DNA of 64,000 bases from NCBI RefSeq assembly GCF_022761015.1, contig NZ_JAKWJQ010000002.1:1-64000 (forward strand). Direction: 5' to 3'. The stretch comes from Humibacter sp. RRB41 (GTDB lineage: Bacteria; Actinomycetota; Actinomycetes; Actinomycetales; Microbacteriaceae). This document shows, piece after piece, positions 28,015 through 36,560 of this stretch (positions are counted from its first letter, which is position 1; every line of letters begins with the position of its first letter). Below the pieces are notes generated by a model, which saw only the letters and a list, made by a program, of their open reading frames with translations, was not told the origin of the DNA and did not search any database. The position numbers and the translations under genes were made by a program.

Positions 28015-29097
28015 CTACGGCAGCCAGTAGAGCTCGATCACCTGACGGTCGTCGTCGACGAAGATCACATGCTGCGTGTTGTCGGGCATCACGTACGCCG
28101 CAGGATTGCTCCGTGCGGCAAGCGTGCCCGTACGGGCGGTCAGATCGGTCGGATGCCAGCCGGCGTCATCCTGCCAGTACTCGTGGATGTGACCGTCGAC
28201 TCCGACATAGTCGACGTGCAGGCTTCCCTCGGACGGATAGAGATAACCGGTCGGCACTGTGCCGGCGCTGGGCGCCGTTCCACCCGTTGTCGCGGTGAGG
28301 TCGGAATCGTGCCAGGCGCCGTCCCAGGTGAGCTGATGGAGGTGGCCGTCCGTCGCGGTGTACGACACCACCTGCACGAAGCCGGGATCGTTGGCGAACC
28401 CGAACGGCATCCCCGTGGTCTGAACTCGCGCCCCGGAAGCGAGCGTGAGGTCGTTGTGCCGAAACCCGCCGGACGGGCCCTTCCAGAGCTCGTGTACGTG
28501 ACCGTCGCTACCGGCGTACACGATGTGGTGCGTCTGTTGGGCTGTGAACCCATACGCCGTTGGCGGAAGCATCGGATGCGAACCCGCCATATACGGCGTC
28601 AGGTCGCTGTCCAACCACCCGAAGTCCTCCTCCATGTCGAGGAAGCGCAACGTATTGCCGGAGCGGTAGACGATGTGTTGGCCTGCCTCGAAGCTGTAGC
28701 CGAACGGCTGGTCGATCAGCGGGAACTGTCCGTCTGTGAGCTGATGGTGGTGCTTGTCATCGTCCCACCAGATCTCCTGTACCTTCTTGTCTGCCCCGAC
28801 GCCCGGCTGGAGACCCTGGTAGACGACATGCTGCGTGGCGCCGCCCGGCTCATCGGCGTAGACGTAGCCGCTCGGGACGCCGTCGATCAACGGGGCGTCC
28901 GCCTGGGCGGTGAGGTCGTTGTGATGCCACTGCCCGTCCCACCACAGTTCGTGTACTTGGCCGTCGCCTGCGCCGTCACCGAACCCTTGGTAGAGAACGT
29001 GCTGGGTCTTCTGCTGCGTGTACGCGTAGGCCGACGGACTGAAGATCGCGGGCGGCGCGCCCGTGCGTGCGGTCAGGTTGTTGCTCATCCATGTCAT
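28015..29097 (-). CDS. Seven-bladed lectin-like beta-propeller protein
   Basis: This 360-residue protein has six complete repeats of about 45-55 residues following the pattern Q-H-[IV]-x-Y-x-G-x-D-G-x-[VI]-x-E-[LY]-W-W-x-x-x-W-H-x-x-D-L-T. Its C-terminal segment (QHVIFVDDDRQVIELYW) is completed by the N-terminal WMSNNLTARTG. The protein therefore closes as a seven-bladed propeller by N/C exchange. The repeats resemble fucose-binding fungal-type lectins. No signal peptide or anchor is seen, so it may stay in the cytoplasm or leave by another route. ATG at 29097 follows a GGAGGTGG ribosome site. No partner gene is adjacent; it is divergent from a GNAT gene. Confidence 0.8.
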   Translation of the reverse strand: MTWMSNNLTARTGAPPAIFSPSAYAYTQQKTQHVLYQGFGDGAGDGQVHELWWDGQWHHNDLTAQADAPLIDGVPSGYVYADEPGGATQHVVYQGLQPGVGADKKVQEIWWDDDKHHHQLTDGQFPLIDQPFGYSFEAGQHIVYRSGNTLRFLDMEEDFGWLDSDLTPYMAGSHPMLPPTAYGFTAQQTHHIVYAGSDGHVHELWKGPSGGFRHNDLTLASGARVQTTGMPFGFANDPGFVQVVSYTATDGHLHQLTWDGAWHDSDLTATTGGTAPSAGTVPTGYLYPSEGSLHVDYVGVDGHIHEYWQDDAGWHPTDLTARTGTLAARSNPAAYVMPDNTQHVIFVDDDRQVIELYWLP

Positions 29098-29303
29098 GAC
29101 GACCACCTCCGTGCGCCGGGATCCGGCCCTGTGCGTGCCGGGCAACCGGCTTGCAATGACACCGTTAAGGAGGCGTCGAGAGCGTGACTGATACGTGCGC
29201 GGGATCGCGCTCGGAGAAGGCTTCGTCGTCATCGAGTGCCTCGCGGCCGACGTTGGCGGCGACCCGGATTCCGGTGGTGACGGTCTCCCGCTAGGGTCGC
29301 CCT

Positions 29304-29780
29304 GTGGCACTCATCATCCGACCGAGGGTCGAAGGCGATCTCGAGGTGCTGGTGGCCGTGCTGGCAGAGTCGCACCGCACCGACAGGTATCCGGTGATGG
29401 CAGAACACGTGAGCACGGCCTGGCTCGCCGAGAAGGGCGATCCCGCGTGGGTCGCGGAGCTCGACGGCGTTGCGGTGGGTCACGCGGCCGTCGCTGGGAC
29501 TCCGGGGGAGCCGCTCGAGCTCACGCGGCTCGTCGTCTCGTCGAGCGCGCGAGGCGAGGGTGTCGCCACGCGTTTGCTGGATGTCGTGGAGCAGTACGCC
29601 GAGGCTGTCGGATCGCCGTTGTTCCTGGACGTACTCGAGTACAACTCGAACGCCATGCGTCTCTACGAGCGTCGCGGGTGGCATGCGACATTCTCCGAGC
29701 GGGTCGACTGGTTCGGGTCAGACGGGCCACAGCCCCAGATGCGCCGGTACGTGAAGCCAGGGACGGATCTCACGTCGTGA
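29304..29780 (+). CDS. GNAT family N-acetyltransferase
   Basis: This 158-residue acetyltransferase has the GNAT acetyl-CoA motif LVVSSSARGEGVATRLLDVV at about residues 75-95 and the beta5 region LDVLEYNSNAMRLYERRGW typical of the family's end. It starts at GTG 29304. Substrate unknown. It is followed 60 bases later by the dehydratase-VOC fusion on the same strand and may share its transcript. Confidence 0.87.
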   Translation: MALIIRPRVEGDLEVLVAVLAESHRTDRYPVMAEHVSTAWLAEKGDPAWVAELDGVAVGHAAVAGTPGEPLELTRLVVSSSARGEGVATRLLDVVEQYAEAVGSPLFLDVLEYNSNAMRLYERRGWHATFSERVDWFGSDGPQPQMRRYVKPGTDLTS

Positions 29781-29840
29781 TTCGTTGACGCCGCGCGACG
29801 TCCCGAGGAGAGTTGGCGGGTCATCGTGACGGGAGGCAGC

Positions 29841-30494
29841 ATGGCCGAGCGCATCTCACCCAAGCAATTCCACGCGGCCGGAGGCGTCGACGACTGGCGC
29901 GTGCTCTTCGACGGCGCGCGTACCTACTTCGTCACCGGTTCCTTCGCCAACGGCGTCGAGCTGGTGGATGCGATCGGCAGGCTCGCAGACGCGGCCAACC
30001 ATCATCCAGATGTCGACCTGCGCTACTCCGGTGTCACCGTGACGCTCTTCACGCACGAGGTCAGCGACATCAGCGGCAGCGACGCGATGTTGGCGCGGCA
30101 GATCTCGTTGGTGGCGGCAGAGTTGGGCATCCGTGCGGACCCCTCGAAGGTGCAGACCGTTCAGATCTCGATCGACGCGCTGGTCATCCCGGATGTGCTG
30201 CCGTTCTGGCGAGCGGTTCTCGGGTACGACGAGTTCGGTGACGAGGATGTCGTGGATCCGCTCGCCCGCGGTCCCTGGGTCACATTCCAGCAGATGGACG
30301 AGCCACGGCCGCAGCGCAATCGCATCCACATCGACGTGTCGGTGCCTCGCGATCAGGCGGAGTCGCGCATCGCGGCAGCGCTTGCCGCAGGCGGGCACCT
30401 CGTGACCGACAGGTTCGCGCCACACTGGTGGACGCTGGCAGACGCCGAGGGCAACGAGGTCGATGTCGCCCCGTGGCGGGAAGACAGCGACTAG
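29841..30494 (+). CDS. Pterin-4a-carbinolamine dehydratase / VOC fusion
   Basis: This 217-residue protein joins two domains. Residues about 5-95 match pterin-4a-carbinolamine dehydratase: the ANHHPDVDLRYSGVTVTLFTHE segment carries the His-His-Pro active-site motif. Residues about 105-215 look like a VOC/glyoxalase-like domain (SIDALVIPDVLPFWRAVLGY, then RNRIHIDVSV and GNEVDVAPW). Such fusions are known in actinobacteria but their role is not settled; the bacterium shows no phenylalanine hydroxylase nearby. ATG at 29841 is chosen with GGGAGG just upstream; a GTG at 29826 is in frame. It converges with a MarR gene and overlaps its end by 4 bases. Confidence 0.82.
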   Translation: MAERISPKQFHAAGGVDDWRVLFDGARTYFVTGSFANGVELVDAIGRLADAANHHPDVDLRYSGVTVTLFTHEVSDISGSDAMLARQISLVAAELGIRADPSKVQTVQISIDALVIPDVLPFWRAVLGYDEFGDEDVVDPLARGPWVTFQQMDEPRPQRNRIHIDVSVPRDQAESRIAAALAAGGHLVTDRFAPHWWTLADAEGNEVDVAPWREDSD

Positions 30495-30979
30495 GACGGC
30501 GGTCGCCAGCCGTCTTCAGCTCGGATGGCGCGCAGTATTCGGCGACTGATCTCACGGAGTTGCCGGGTTTGCGCCGCCGTCAGCGGTTCCAGCACCAGCT
30601 GATGGACCGTCCGCACATGTCCAGGAGTCGCCTGCTCGAGTTTCGCGCGTCCCTCCTCGGTGAGGACGGCCAGCGTGTACCGGCCGTCGGTGGAATCGGG
30701 GGAGCGGCGCATCCACCCCCGCGTCTCCAATCGCGCTGCCGCGCGAGAGAGCCTCGAGAGCGAACTGTTCGCGTAGCCGGCGAGGGTGCTCATGCGGAGT
30801 GTGGAGTCGGGAGCGGCGCCGAGCGCGAACAGGATGCCGTACTCGAAGTGCGTCAGCTCCGAGTCTCTGAGCAACTGGGCATCGAGGGCGGGAGGCAGCC
30901 ACTCGAGAACGGTGGCCAGGGCTGACCAGGTCGCGAGATCGTCGCCGTGCAGAGTCACGGACTGATGGGAAGCAGACAT
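30491..30979 (-). CDS. MarR family transcriptional regulator
   Basis: This 162-residue protein has a MarR winged helix at about residues 45-110 (TLAGYANSSLSRLSRAAARLETRGWMRR recognition region, then DSTDGRYTLAVLTEEG wing). It is divergent from an SDR gene, and an inverted repeat lies in the gap. It probably represses the SDR and itself. Its effector is unknown. Confidence 0.9.
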   Translation of the reverse strand: MSASHQSVTLHGDDLATWSALATVLEWLPPALDAQLLRDSELTHFEYGILFALGAAPDSTLRMSTLAGYANSSLSRLSRAAARLETRGWMRRSPDSTDGRYTLAVLTEEGRAKLEQATPGHVRTVHQLVLEPLTAAQTRQLREISRRILRAIRAEDGWRPPS

Positions 30980-31052
30980 GTCAGAAGGCTACGCGGAGAG
31001 CGGCTCCACGAGCATCCGATTCAGTTGACCGAGCAAGTCAATGTGCTACCTT

Positions 31053-31074
31053 TTCACTTGACTAGGAAAGTGAA
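31053..31074. promoter_or_regulatory. Candidate MarR operator
   Basis: TTCACTT (31053-31059) and AAGTGAA (31068-31074) form a perfect 7-bp inverted repeat with an 8-base spacer, between the divergent MarR and SDR genes and 10 bases before the SDR start. A TTGACC at 31025 may be part of a promoter read towards the SDR. Binding by the MarR is inferred. Confidence 0.55.
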
Positions 31075-31083
31075 TGGAGCAGT

Positions 31084-31875
31084 GTGGATCTGAAATTGAC
31101 GGGCCAGAGGGCGTTCGTGAGCGGTTCGACGCAGGGAATCGGATACGCGATCGCCGAGGCGCTTCTTCGTGAGGGCGCATCCGTTGTCATCAATGGGCGA
31201 GACCGCGATCGAGTCGAGAACGCGACACAGGCACTGAGGGCACAGGTGTCCGGCTCGGTCGTGTCGGGCGTCGCGGCGGACTTCGCGGATCCCTCTCAGG
31301 TGGCCGGGTTGCTCGAGGGTCTGGGCGATCTGGACATCCTCGTGAACAATGTCGGCCTGTTCGAGGTCGCTCCGTTCGCGGAGATCTCCGATGAGACCTG
31401 GCAGCGCTACTTCGACGTCAACGTCATGAGCGGTGTGCGGCTTTCGCGGCATGCCTTGAAGCACATGCTCGCCAAGAAGCAGGGTCGCATCATCTTCGTC
31501 GGCAGTGAGTCTGGGGTGAACATTCCCGCCGACATGGTGCACTACGGCGTGACGAAGGCAGGGATGCTCGCCCTGAGCAACGGCTTGGCGAAACTCACCA
31601 GAGGGACCGAGGTGACCGTCAACGCCGTTCTCGGCGGACCGACGTACTCCGACGGAGTCGCCGACACGGTCGGCCGGATCTCCGCCGCACAGGCGATGCC
31701 GGCCGACGATCTCAAGGCCGCGATCATCGCGGGAAACGCCACATCTCTTCTGCAGCGGTTCATCGAACCCGCCGAAATCGCCAACGCGGTGCTCTACCTC
31801 GCGAGCCCGCTTTCATCCGCCACGAACGGTGCTGCGGTGCGTGCCGACGGAGGCGTGCTGACGGCGATGATCTGA
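31084..31875 (+). CDS. Short-chain dehydrogenase/reductase
   Basis: This 263-residue classical SDR has the cofactor motif SGSTQGIGYAIAEALL, NNVG in place of the usual NNAG, the catalytic SESGVN serine region and YGVTK (Tyr, Lys). The C-terminal ADGGVLT is the usual end motif. The GTG start follows GGAG by four bases. It is controlled, by inference, by the divergent MarR. Substrate unknown. Confidence 0.9.
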   Translation: MDLKLTGQRAFVSGSTQGIGYAIAEALLREGASVVINGRDRDRVENATQALRAQVSGSVVSGVAADFADPSQVAGLLEGLGDLDILVNNVGLFEVAPFAEISDETWQRYFDVNVMSGVRLSRHALKHMLAKKQGRIIFVGSESGVNIPADMVHYGVTKAGMLALSNGLAKLTRGTEVTVNAVLGGPTYSDGVADTVGRISAAQAMPADDLKAAIIAGNATSLLQRFIEPAEIANAVLYLASPLSSATNGAAVRADGGVLTAMI

Positions 31876-31926
31876 CGGCGGACGACATGCACTGCGTTCT
31901 AGCGCGAGTGCGCGGATCTGAGTGGG

Positions 31927-32391
31927 TCAGTACTCGCCCTTGATGACGAAGAAGGACCCGCGGATGACGCCCGCCAGCTTCGACTTCTGGCGCGCGAACT
32001 TGAAGCGCGGCGCCAGCTCTTCCGGAACGTCCATGCCCTCGGAGAGCTTGAAGCCGACCGCGCGCTTGCCGGCGTCAGCGAGGGTGTACATCACGTTGAT
32101 GGACAGGCCGGATTCATAGAAGACGTATGCCATGCGGACGCCGTCCACCTCGAATTCGGTCACCTCCAGCGGGCGCGACGCGATCACGATGTCGCGCTCC
32201 TCCGACAGGATGCGATGGACCCACTCGAGCGTTTTGGGCGCCTCGTCGGCGGGCACCACGGTGAAGACGTGATCGTACTTGTTCTTGAAGTAGCGGGCTT
32301 CGTTCGCGCGCAGCCCGGCGAGGGCATCCGCAACCGGAGAGGATTCGAGTCCGACGGTGGACACGTTCACGAAGTCGACGACATATGGCAC
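31927..32391 (-). CDS. Unrecognised protein (154 residues)
   Basis: I do not recognise the family. The product is 154 residues, with alternating strands and helices and no signal peptide or membrane segment. Notable parts are KNKYDHVFTVVP, ASRPLEVTEFEVDGVRMAYVF and the basic end KFARQKSKLAGVIRGSF. GTG at 32391 is chosen because CCTGGAGG precedes it by 6 bases; the frame stays open further upstream but that part looks non-coding. It follows the truncated flavin monooxygenase on the same strand and may be part of that operon. Confidence 0.65.
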   Translation of the reverse strand: MPYVVDFVNVSTVGLESSPVADALAGLRANEARYFKNKYDHVFTVVPADEAPKTLEWVHRILSEERDIVIASRPLEVTEFEVDGVRMAYVFYESGLSINVMYTLADAGKRAVGFKLSEGMDVPEELAPRFKFARQKSKLAGVIRGSFFVIKGEY

Positions 32392-32473
32392 GGGAGCCTC
32401 CAGGTGATGGTGCGACCAGGCAACCGTATCCGACCCGTGCCGGGCCACGGATGCCTTGCAGGACGTATGTGCT

Positions 32474-33115
32474 TCAGTGCAGCGGTGACAGGGTGATGCG
32501 GGCCTCGTCGTCGGCGGTCGGTGCCGGGGTGAGCTCGACATCCGCCAGCACGAAGTCGTCGTCGTACGTGCTGCCGTCGTAGCTGATGCCGGCCTGTTGT
32601 CGCACTGTGCTGTTCTTGCCGACTGCACCGATCACGTAGCGCGAGAGGACCTGCCACGACTCGCCGGAATCGACCCGGCGCCCGGCCGTTCGGCAGCCCG
32701 CCGCGCGCTGTGTCACCGAGTCGATGCGCACCCCGCGGGTCACCACGTGACCGAGGCTCTGCAGACGCGCGATGAGCAGCGCCTCCGTGGTGTTCTGCGG
32801 AATGCCGAGCGCGAACGGGTACCGGGTGTCGAGGCCGTCGAAGGGGATGCGCGCGAGTACCCGGCCGCGATCGGCGAGCGTGATCGCGTCGATGCGACGT
32901 CCGTGCTCGATGAGCTCGGCGCCCAGTCCGAGCGCGGCCAGGATCTCGACGGTGGAAGCATGCATGAGGGCGGCCCGGGATTCCTGCGCCGGCTGCTGCG
33001 AGGCATCCACGATCTCGACCGTGAGGCCAAGCTCGAGTAGCCGGATGGCCGCGACCAGTCCGCTCGGACCGGCCCCGACGATCATCACATCGACGGATGC
33101 CTCGGCGTCGCTCAC
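32474..33115 (-). pseudogene. Truncated FAD-dependent monooxygenase
   Basis: The 213-residue product has the N-terminal FAD Rossmann motif VDVMIVGAGPSGLVAAIRLL and the GCR/ALMHASTVEIL segment of PheA/TfdB-type hydroxylases, but stops where the middle of the protein should be. Family members are 370-550 residues and end with a GDAAH motif that is missing here. The usual DG motif is altered to GAVGKNS. It lacks the substrate domain and the second FAD contact, so it is probably inactive. It overlaps the DUF1772 gene by 4 bases, showing the former operon. Confidence 0.75.
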
Positions 33116-33594
33116 CTCTGCGAGACTCCCATCACACTAGAGCGGAGGCCCGCAGCGACAAGACCGCCGAACGCGAGGAGGGCGCTGAGCGCGCGTACCG
33201 CATGCCCTGCCTGCCACCGATCGCGAGTGGTCGCCCAGTCCGCGGGCGGCGATGACACGCTCCACCTGCCCTCGGCGAGGTTGATAGGCACGTTCACGAC
33301 GAGAGTCACGACGAGCGCGACCAGCAGCAGCGCGAGGGCGACCGTGGTGAGCCAGAACGAAGCATCCCGTTGGCGCACTGTGACGATGACCAGGATGGTC
33401 GCGCTGATGATCGCCGGGAACAGCAGCACTGTGGCGAGCACCGGCAGCGCGACGAGGGTGACCTGCTGAACCTGCGCGTAGACGCTGCCGTCGAACCCGC
33501 GCAGTGACAGCTCGAAGACGAGGATGCCGACCAAGAAGCCGGCGAAGAGCCCCGTGAACAGAAGGCTGATGAATCGGAGCACCGAGCGGATCAT
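33112..33594 (-). CDS. DUF1772-type membrane protein (anthrone-oxygenase-like)
   Basis: This 160-residue protein has four likely membrane helices (about residues 8-30, 45-67, 82-104, 130-150) and the DUF1772/anthrone-oxygenase pattern VQQVTLVALPVL and WATTRDRWQAGHAVRAL near the last helix. The family role is uncertain in bacteria. Start ATG overlaps the stop of the upstream stub by 4 bases, and its own stop overlaps the truncated monooxygenase. A second member is at 47944. Confidence 0.8.
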   Translation of the reverse strand: MIRSVLRFISLLFTGLFAGFLVGILVFELSLRGFDGSVYAQVQQVTLVALPVLATVLLFPAIISATILVIVTVRQRDASFWLTTVALALLLVALVVTLVVNVPINLAEGRWSVSSPPADWATTRDRWQAGHAVRALSALLAFGGLVAAGLRSSVMGVSQR

Positions 33595-33713
33595 GCTGCC
33601 GCCTTCTTTCCGCTGCCCTCGCAGAGGAGGAGCTGGATGATGCAGGGCGCCAGCGCCTGGGTCACGATGAGCCGGCCGGTCGGGCCGTTCGCTCCGAATA
33701 CGGCGATCTTCAT
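33591..33713 (-). pseudogene. 5' stub of an NAD(P)-binding (NmrA-like) gene
   Basis: The 40-residue frame starts MKIAVFGANGPTGRLIVTQALA, the exact opening of NmrA/atypical-SDR proteins with the GxxGxxG dinucleotide motif. It then runs straight into PCIIQLLLCEGSGKKAAA and stops. A family member would be 200-280 residues. This looks like a large internal deletion that fused the 5' end to the original 3' end. It is the first gene of the operon and is divergent from a MarR gene. Confidence 0.72.
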
Positions 33714-33775
33714 GGTGTCGGGTCCCTTCTCATAGGATATGCTTCGAAATCAAGATAATACGAAAACGGTAGCAG

Positions 33776-34309
33776 ATGAACACCGAATCAAATGAGATGA
33801 GCACGATGACGGCGGACGTTAGGAGAGTGGATGCCGCCGCCTCCGACCCCGACGCTCGCCTCCGACGCCTGGAGACTCTCCGTGATGCCCTGCGAGACGT
33901 GCGCGTGCAGCTTTCCGTTCTCAACCACCAGATCGGCGCGCGGTCTGCTGTGAAAGACGTCGACTTCGACTGCCTCGATCTGGTGTCGATTCACGGACCG
34001 GTCAGCCCCGGCGTGCTGGCGAAGCTCGCCGGGGCTCCCCCGGCGACGATGACCGGAATCCTCGACAGGCTCGAACGCGGGGGATGGATCACCCGTGAGC
34101 GAGACACGAGCGACCGACGCGCGGTGGTCATCCGCGTTCTGCCCGATCGCAATGCCGAGGTGCTCCACCTCTATGAGGGGATGAACTCACGGTTCGACGA
34201 GATCTGCTCCGACTACGACGACGCCCGGCTCGAGCTCATCGCCGGGTTTCTCGACCGCGTGCGCGACGCCGGCTTTGAGGCATCCGAAACCCTCGCGGAC
34301 GCGACTTAG
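33776..34309 (+). CDS. MarR family transcriptional regulator
   Basis: This 177-residue protein has a MarR winged helix at about residues 75-140 (VSPGVLAKLAGAPPATMTGILDRLERGGW, then RERDTSDRRAVVIRVL). It is divergent from the decayed oxidoreductase operon (33713 down to 31927 or 32474) and likely controlled it. The short, A/T-rich gap (33714-33775) should hold the promoters: GATATGCTTCG and AAGATAATACG are candidate elements. The stop overlaps the end of the convergent TMEM175 gene by 4 bases. Confidence 0.88.
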   Translation: MNTESNEMSTMTADVRRVDAAASDPDARLRRLETLRDALRDVRVQLSVLNHQIGARSAVKDVDFDCLDLVSIHGPVSPGVLAKLAGAPPATMTGILDRLERGGWITRERDTSDRRAVVIRVLPDRNAEVLHLYEGMNSRFDEICSDYDDARLELIAGFLDRVRDAGFEASETLADAT

Positions 34310-34911
34310 TCATCGTTCCCACTGCCGTCGTCGGGGTGCTCGCGCAGATAGCGCTCGATGCGCCGATCGGGAACGAGCCAGATCACGGCCGCCGCGATGT
34401 AGGGCACGAGCCCGAGCCAGGGTGCGACGAAGGAGAGCCCGATTCCCGAGAGGTACATCACGGGGGAGAGGCGTCCCTTGAGGTCACGGCCGAGTGCTTC
34501 CTTGAGCCGATCACCGCCTGGGCGACGGATGATCGCCGTTTGCAGAATGTAGTAGGCGATTGCTGCCGCGAGCAGATTGATGCCGTAGACGGCAGTGGGC
34601 ACAGTCGCGACGTCGGTCTCTGTCAGCCATGCCGTCGTGAACGGGAAGAGCGACAGCCAGAAGAGCAGGTGCAAGTTCGCCCACAGCAGCCTCCCGTCGA
34701 CGACGGGCCGCAGCTGGAACATGTGGTGATGGTTGTTCCAGTAGATACCGATGTAGATGAAGCTGAGCAAGTAGGTCAGCAGTCCGGTGCCTGACGTGCT
34801 CACGAGGGCGGCGAACGTCTCGCCGTGCGGCACGGCCAGTTCGAGCACCATCACCGTGATGATGATGGCCAGGACTCCGTCGCTGAACGCTTCGAGCCGG
34901 GACGACGTCAT
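34306..34911 (-). CDS. TMEM175-type ion channel protein
   Basis: This 201-residue protein starts with the TMEM175 hallmark RLEAFSDGVLAIIIT (R-x-x-x-F-S-D-G in the first helix) and has six predicted transmembrane helices. Bacterial TMEM175 proteins are tetrameric, potassium-permeable channels, and one six-helix unit per chain is normal. A GGAGG ribosome site precedes the ATG. It stands alone, between a MarR gene and the MFS gene. Confidence 0.88.
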   Translation of the reverse strand: MTSSRLEAFSDGVLAIIITVMVLELAVPHGETFAALVSTSGTGLLTYLLSFIYIGIYWNNHHHMFQLRPVVDGRLLWANLHLLFWLSLFPFTTAWLTETDVATVPTAVYGINLLAAAIAYYILQTAIIRRPGGDRLKEALGRDLKGRLSPVMYLSGIGLSFVAPWLGLVPYIAAAVIWLVPDRRIERYLREHPDDGSGNDD

Positions 34912-35019
34912 GTCTCAACCTCCTCTCGTCGCGAGGCCATCTCTCGATGCCGTACGCACACGGGAAGCCTAGGGGTCCTTGACCGGAGCAGTGAGGGGCA
35001 TCCCGACCGCGGGCGTCCG

Positions 35020-36462
35020 TCACGCCAGGGTCGTGCGCCGCCCGGGTACGAACAGAGCGATCACCGAAGCGACGATCGCCGCTCCAGCGCAGATCGCGAA
35101 CAAGATCTGGTACCCGCCGAGCGAAGGCAGAATGTACACGCCGAGTGTGATCGTGAAGGTCGCGAGGATCGTTCCGCCGAGCGCGCTGGCCAGCGAGCTC
35201 CCGAGCGCGCGAACGAGGGAGTTCACACCGTTCGCCGACGCCAACTCGTTGTGCGGCGTGTTCGCGCTGATGAGTGCCGGCATGCAGGAGTATGCGACCC
35301 CCGTTCCGATGCCGACGACGGTTGTGCCGATCACGACCTCGAGCAGCGTGGCGTGCACGGTGATGCGCAGCACCCAGCCGATCGCGACGACGACGCCGCC
35401 GATCGCGAGCGTGAAGTGGGCGCCGATGGTGTTGATCAGCCTTGCCGCGACAGGAGCGAGGATCAGCATGAACAGCCCGCTCGGCAACATGGTCAGACCG
35501 GCGACCAGGGTGGTCGTGCCGAAACCGTAGCCGGAACTTTCCGGAGCCTGTACGTAGGTGGCCGTGCCGATCAGGGAGGCGAAGAGCGCAAACCCGATGA
35601 ACAGTGATGCGATGTTCGTCAGCAGGATCGGCCTGTGGGAGAGCGACGCGAGGTCAACGAGGGGAGCCTTGTGGCGCACTTCCCAGAACCCGAACGCCGC
35701 GAAACTGAGCGCAGCGACGACGAAGAGGATGATCACGGGCGCAGAACCCCATCCCCAGTCGGAGCCTACGGACAACGGCAACAGGAGTGCGACGAGTGCG
35801 ACGGCGAGCAGGATCGCGCCAAGAAGGTCGAGGCGACCGCCGGCCGTGTCGTGCGGCTCGGGCACAAGGAACATGATGGCGATGAATGCGACCGCTGCCG
35901 CGACGGCCGTGACCCAGAACAGCACGTGGAAATCGCCGGTCTCCGCGACGAGGCCCGCGAACGGCAGGCCGAGCGCGCCGCCGACACCAAGCATGGCGGA
36001 GATGAGCGCCATCGAACTCGCACGGCGCTCCTTGGGGAGCAGCGTCGCGAGGAGACTGATTCCCAGCGGGATGGCCGCGGCCGACAGACCCTGGATCGCG
36101 CGTCCGATGATCAGCACTGTGATGTTGTCCGAGAGGGCCGTGATCAGCGATCCGACGACCATGGCGCCGATTGCGACCAGGAGAATGAGTCGTTTGCCGA
36201 ACATGTCGCCGAGACGACCCATCAGAGGAACGGCGACGGCACTGACCAGCAATGTCGAAGTCAGGAGCCACTGCACGGCCTCGGCCGAGGTGTTCAACTG
36301 CTTCGGTAGGTCGGAAAGCACCGGGATGAGAAGGGACTGCGCGAGAGACACGACGAGAGCGCCGAGCCCGATCGCCGTCAGCCAGAGCGCGCTGCGGCCG
36401 CGGCCGACCGTTGCCGCATCCGCTTCGAGCCGACGCTCCGACTCCGCTAATTCGATCTGCAT
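35020..36462 (-). CDS. MFS drug:H+ antiporter (DHA2-type)
   Basis: This 480-residue transporter has about 14 transmembrane segments. RLGDMFGKRLILLV is the loop 2-3 motif A, and RAIQGLSAAAIPLGISLLATLLP the motif C-like stretch of the family. It fits multidrug efflux by the proton gradient. It is divergent from a TetR gene with a perfect double operator between, so expression is likely released by a TetR ligand. Substrates unknown. Confidence 0.9.
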   Translation of the reverse strand: MQIELAESERRLEADAATVGRGRSALWLTAIGLGALVVSLAQSLLIPVLSDLPKQLNTSAEAVQWLLTSTLLVSAVAVPLMGRLGDMFGKRLILLVAIGAMVVGSLITALSDNITVLIIGRAIQGLSAAAIPLGISLLATLLPKERRASSMALISAMLGVGGALGLPFAGLVAETGDFHVLFWVTAVAAAVAFIAIMFLVPEPHDTAGGRLDLLGAILLAVALVALLLPLSVGSDWGWGSAPVIILFVVAALSFAAFGFWEVRHKAPLVDLASLSHRPILLTNIASLFIGFALFASLIGTATYVQAPESSGYGFGTTTLVAGLTMLPSGLFMLILAPVAARLINTIGAHFTLAIGGVVVAIGWVLRITVHATLLEVVIGTTVVGIGTGVAYSCMPALISANTPHNELASANGVNSLVRALGSSLASALGGTILATFTITLGVYILPSLGGYQILFAICAGAAIVASVIALFVPGRRTTLA

Positions 36463-36490
36463 TGGCTCTGATTCCTCGCTCGCTCTTCAT

Positions 36491-36532
36491 GTGTCAACGT
36501 TGTTGACCCGAAGTAGTCAACAACGTTGACAC
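36491..36532. promoter_or_regulatory. Double TetR operator between MFS and TetR
   Basis: A perfect 17-bp inverted repeat (36491-36507 with 36516-36532) has an 8-base spacer. Each arm is itself a palindrome: GTCAACGTTGTTGAC (36493-36507) and GTCAACAACGTTGAC (36516-36530), both GTCAAC-3nt-GTTGAC, with centres 23 bases apart. This fits two TetR dimers on one face of the DNA. It lies 28 bases upstream of both start codons on each side. Confidence 0.85.
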
Positions 36533-36560
36533 TCGCTTGTCAAGGCGGTTAGGTAGGGGC

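Noticed and set aside
35558-36529. A long + strand frame opposite the MFS transporter
   Set aside because: It is antisense to a well-supported 14-helix transporter and has Ala/Arg/Ser-rich shadow composition.
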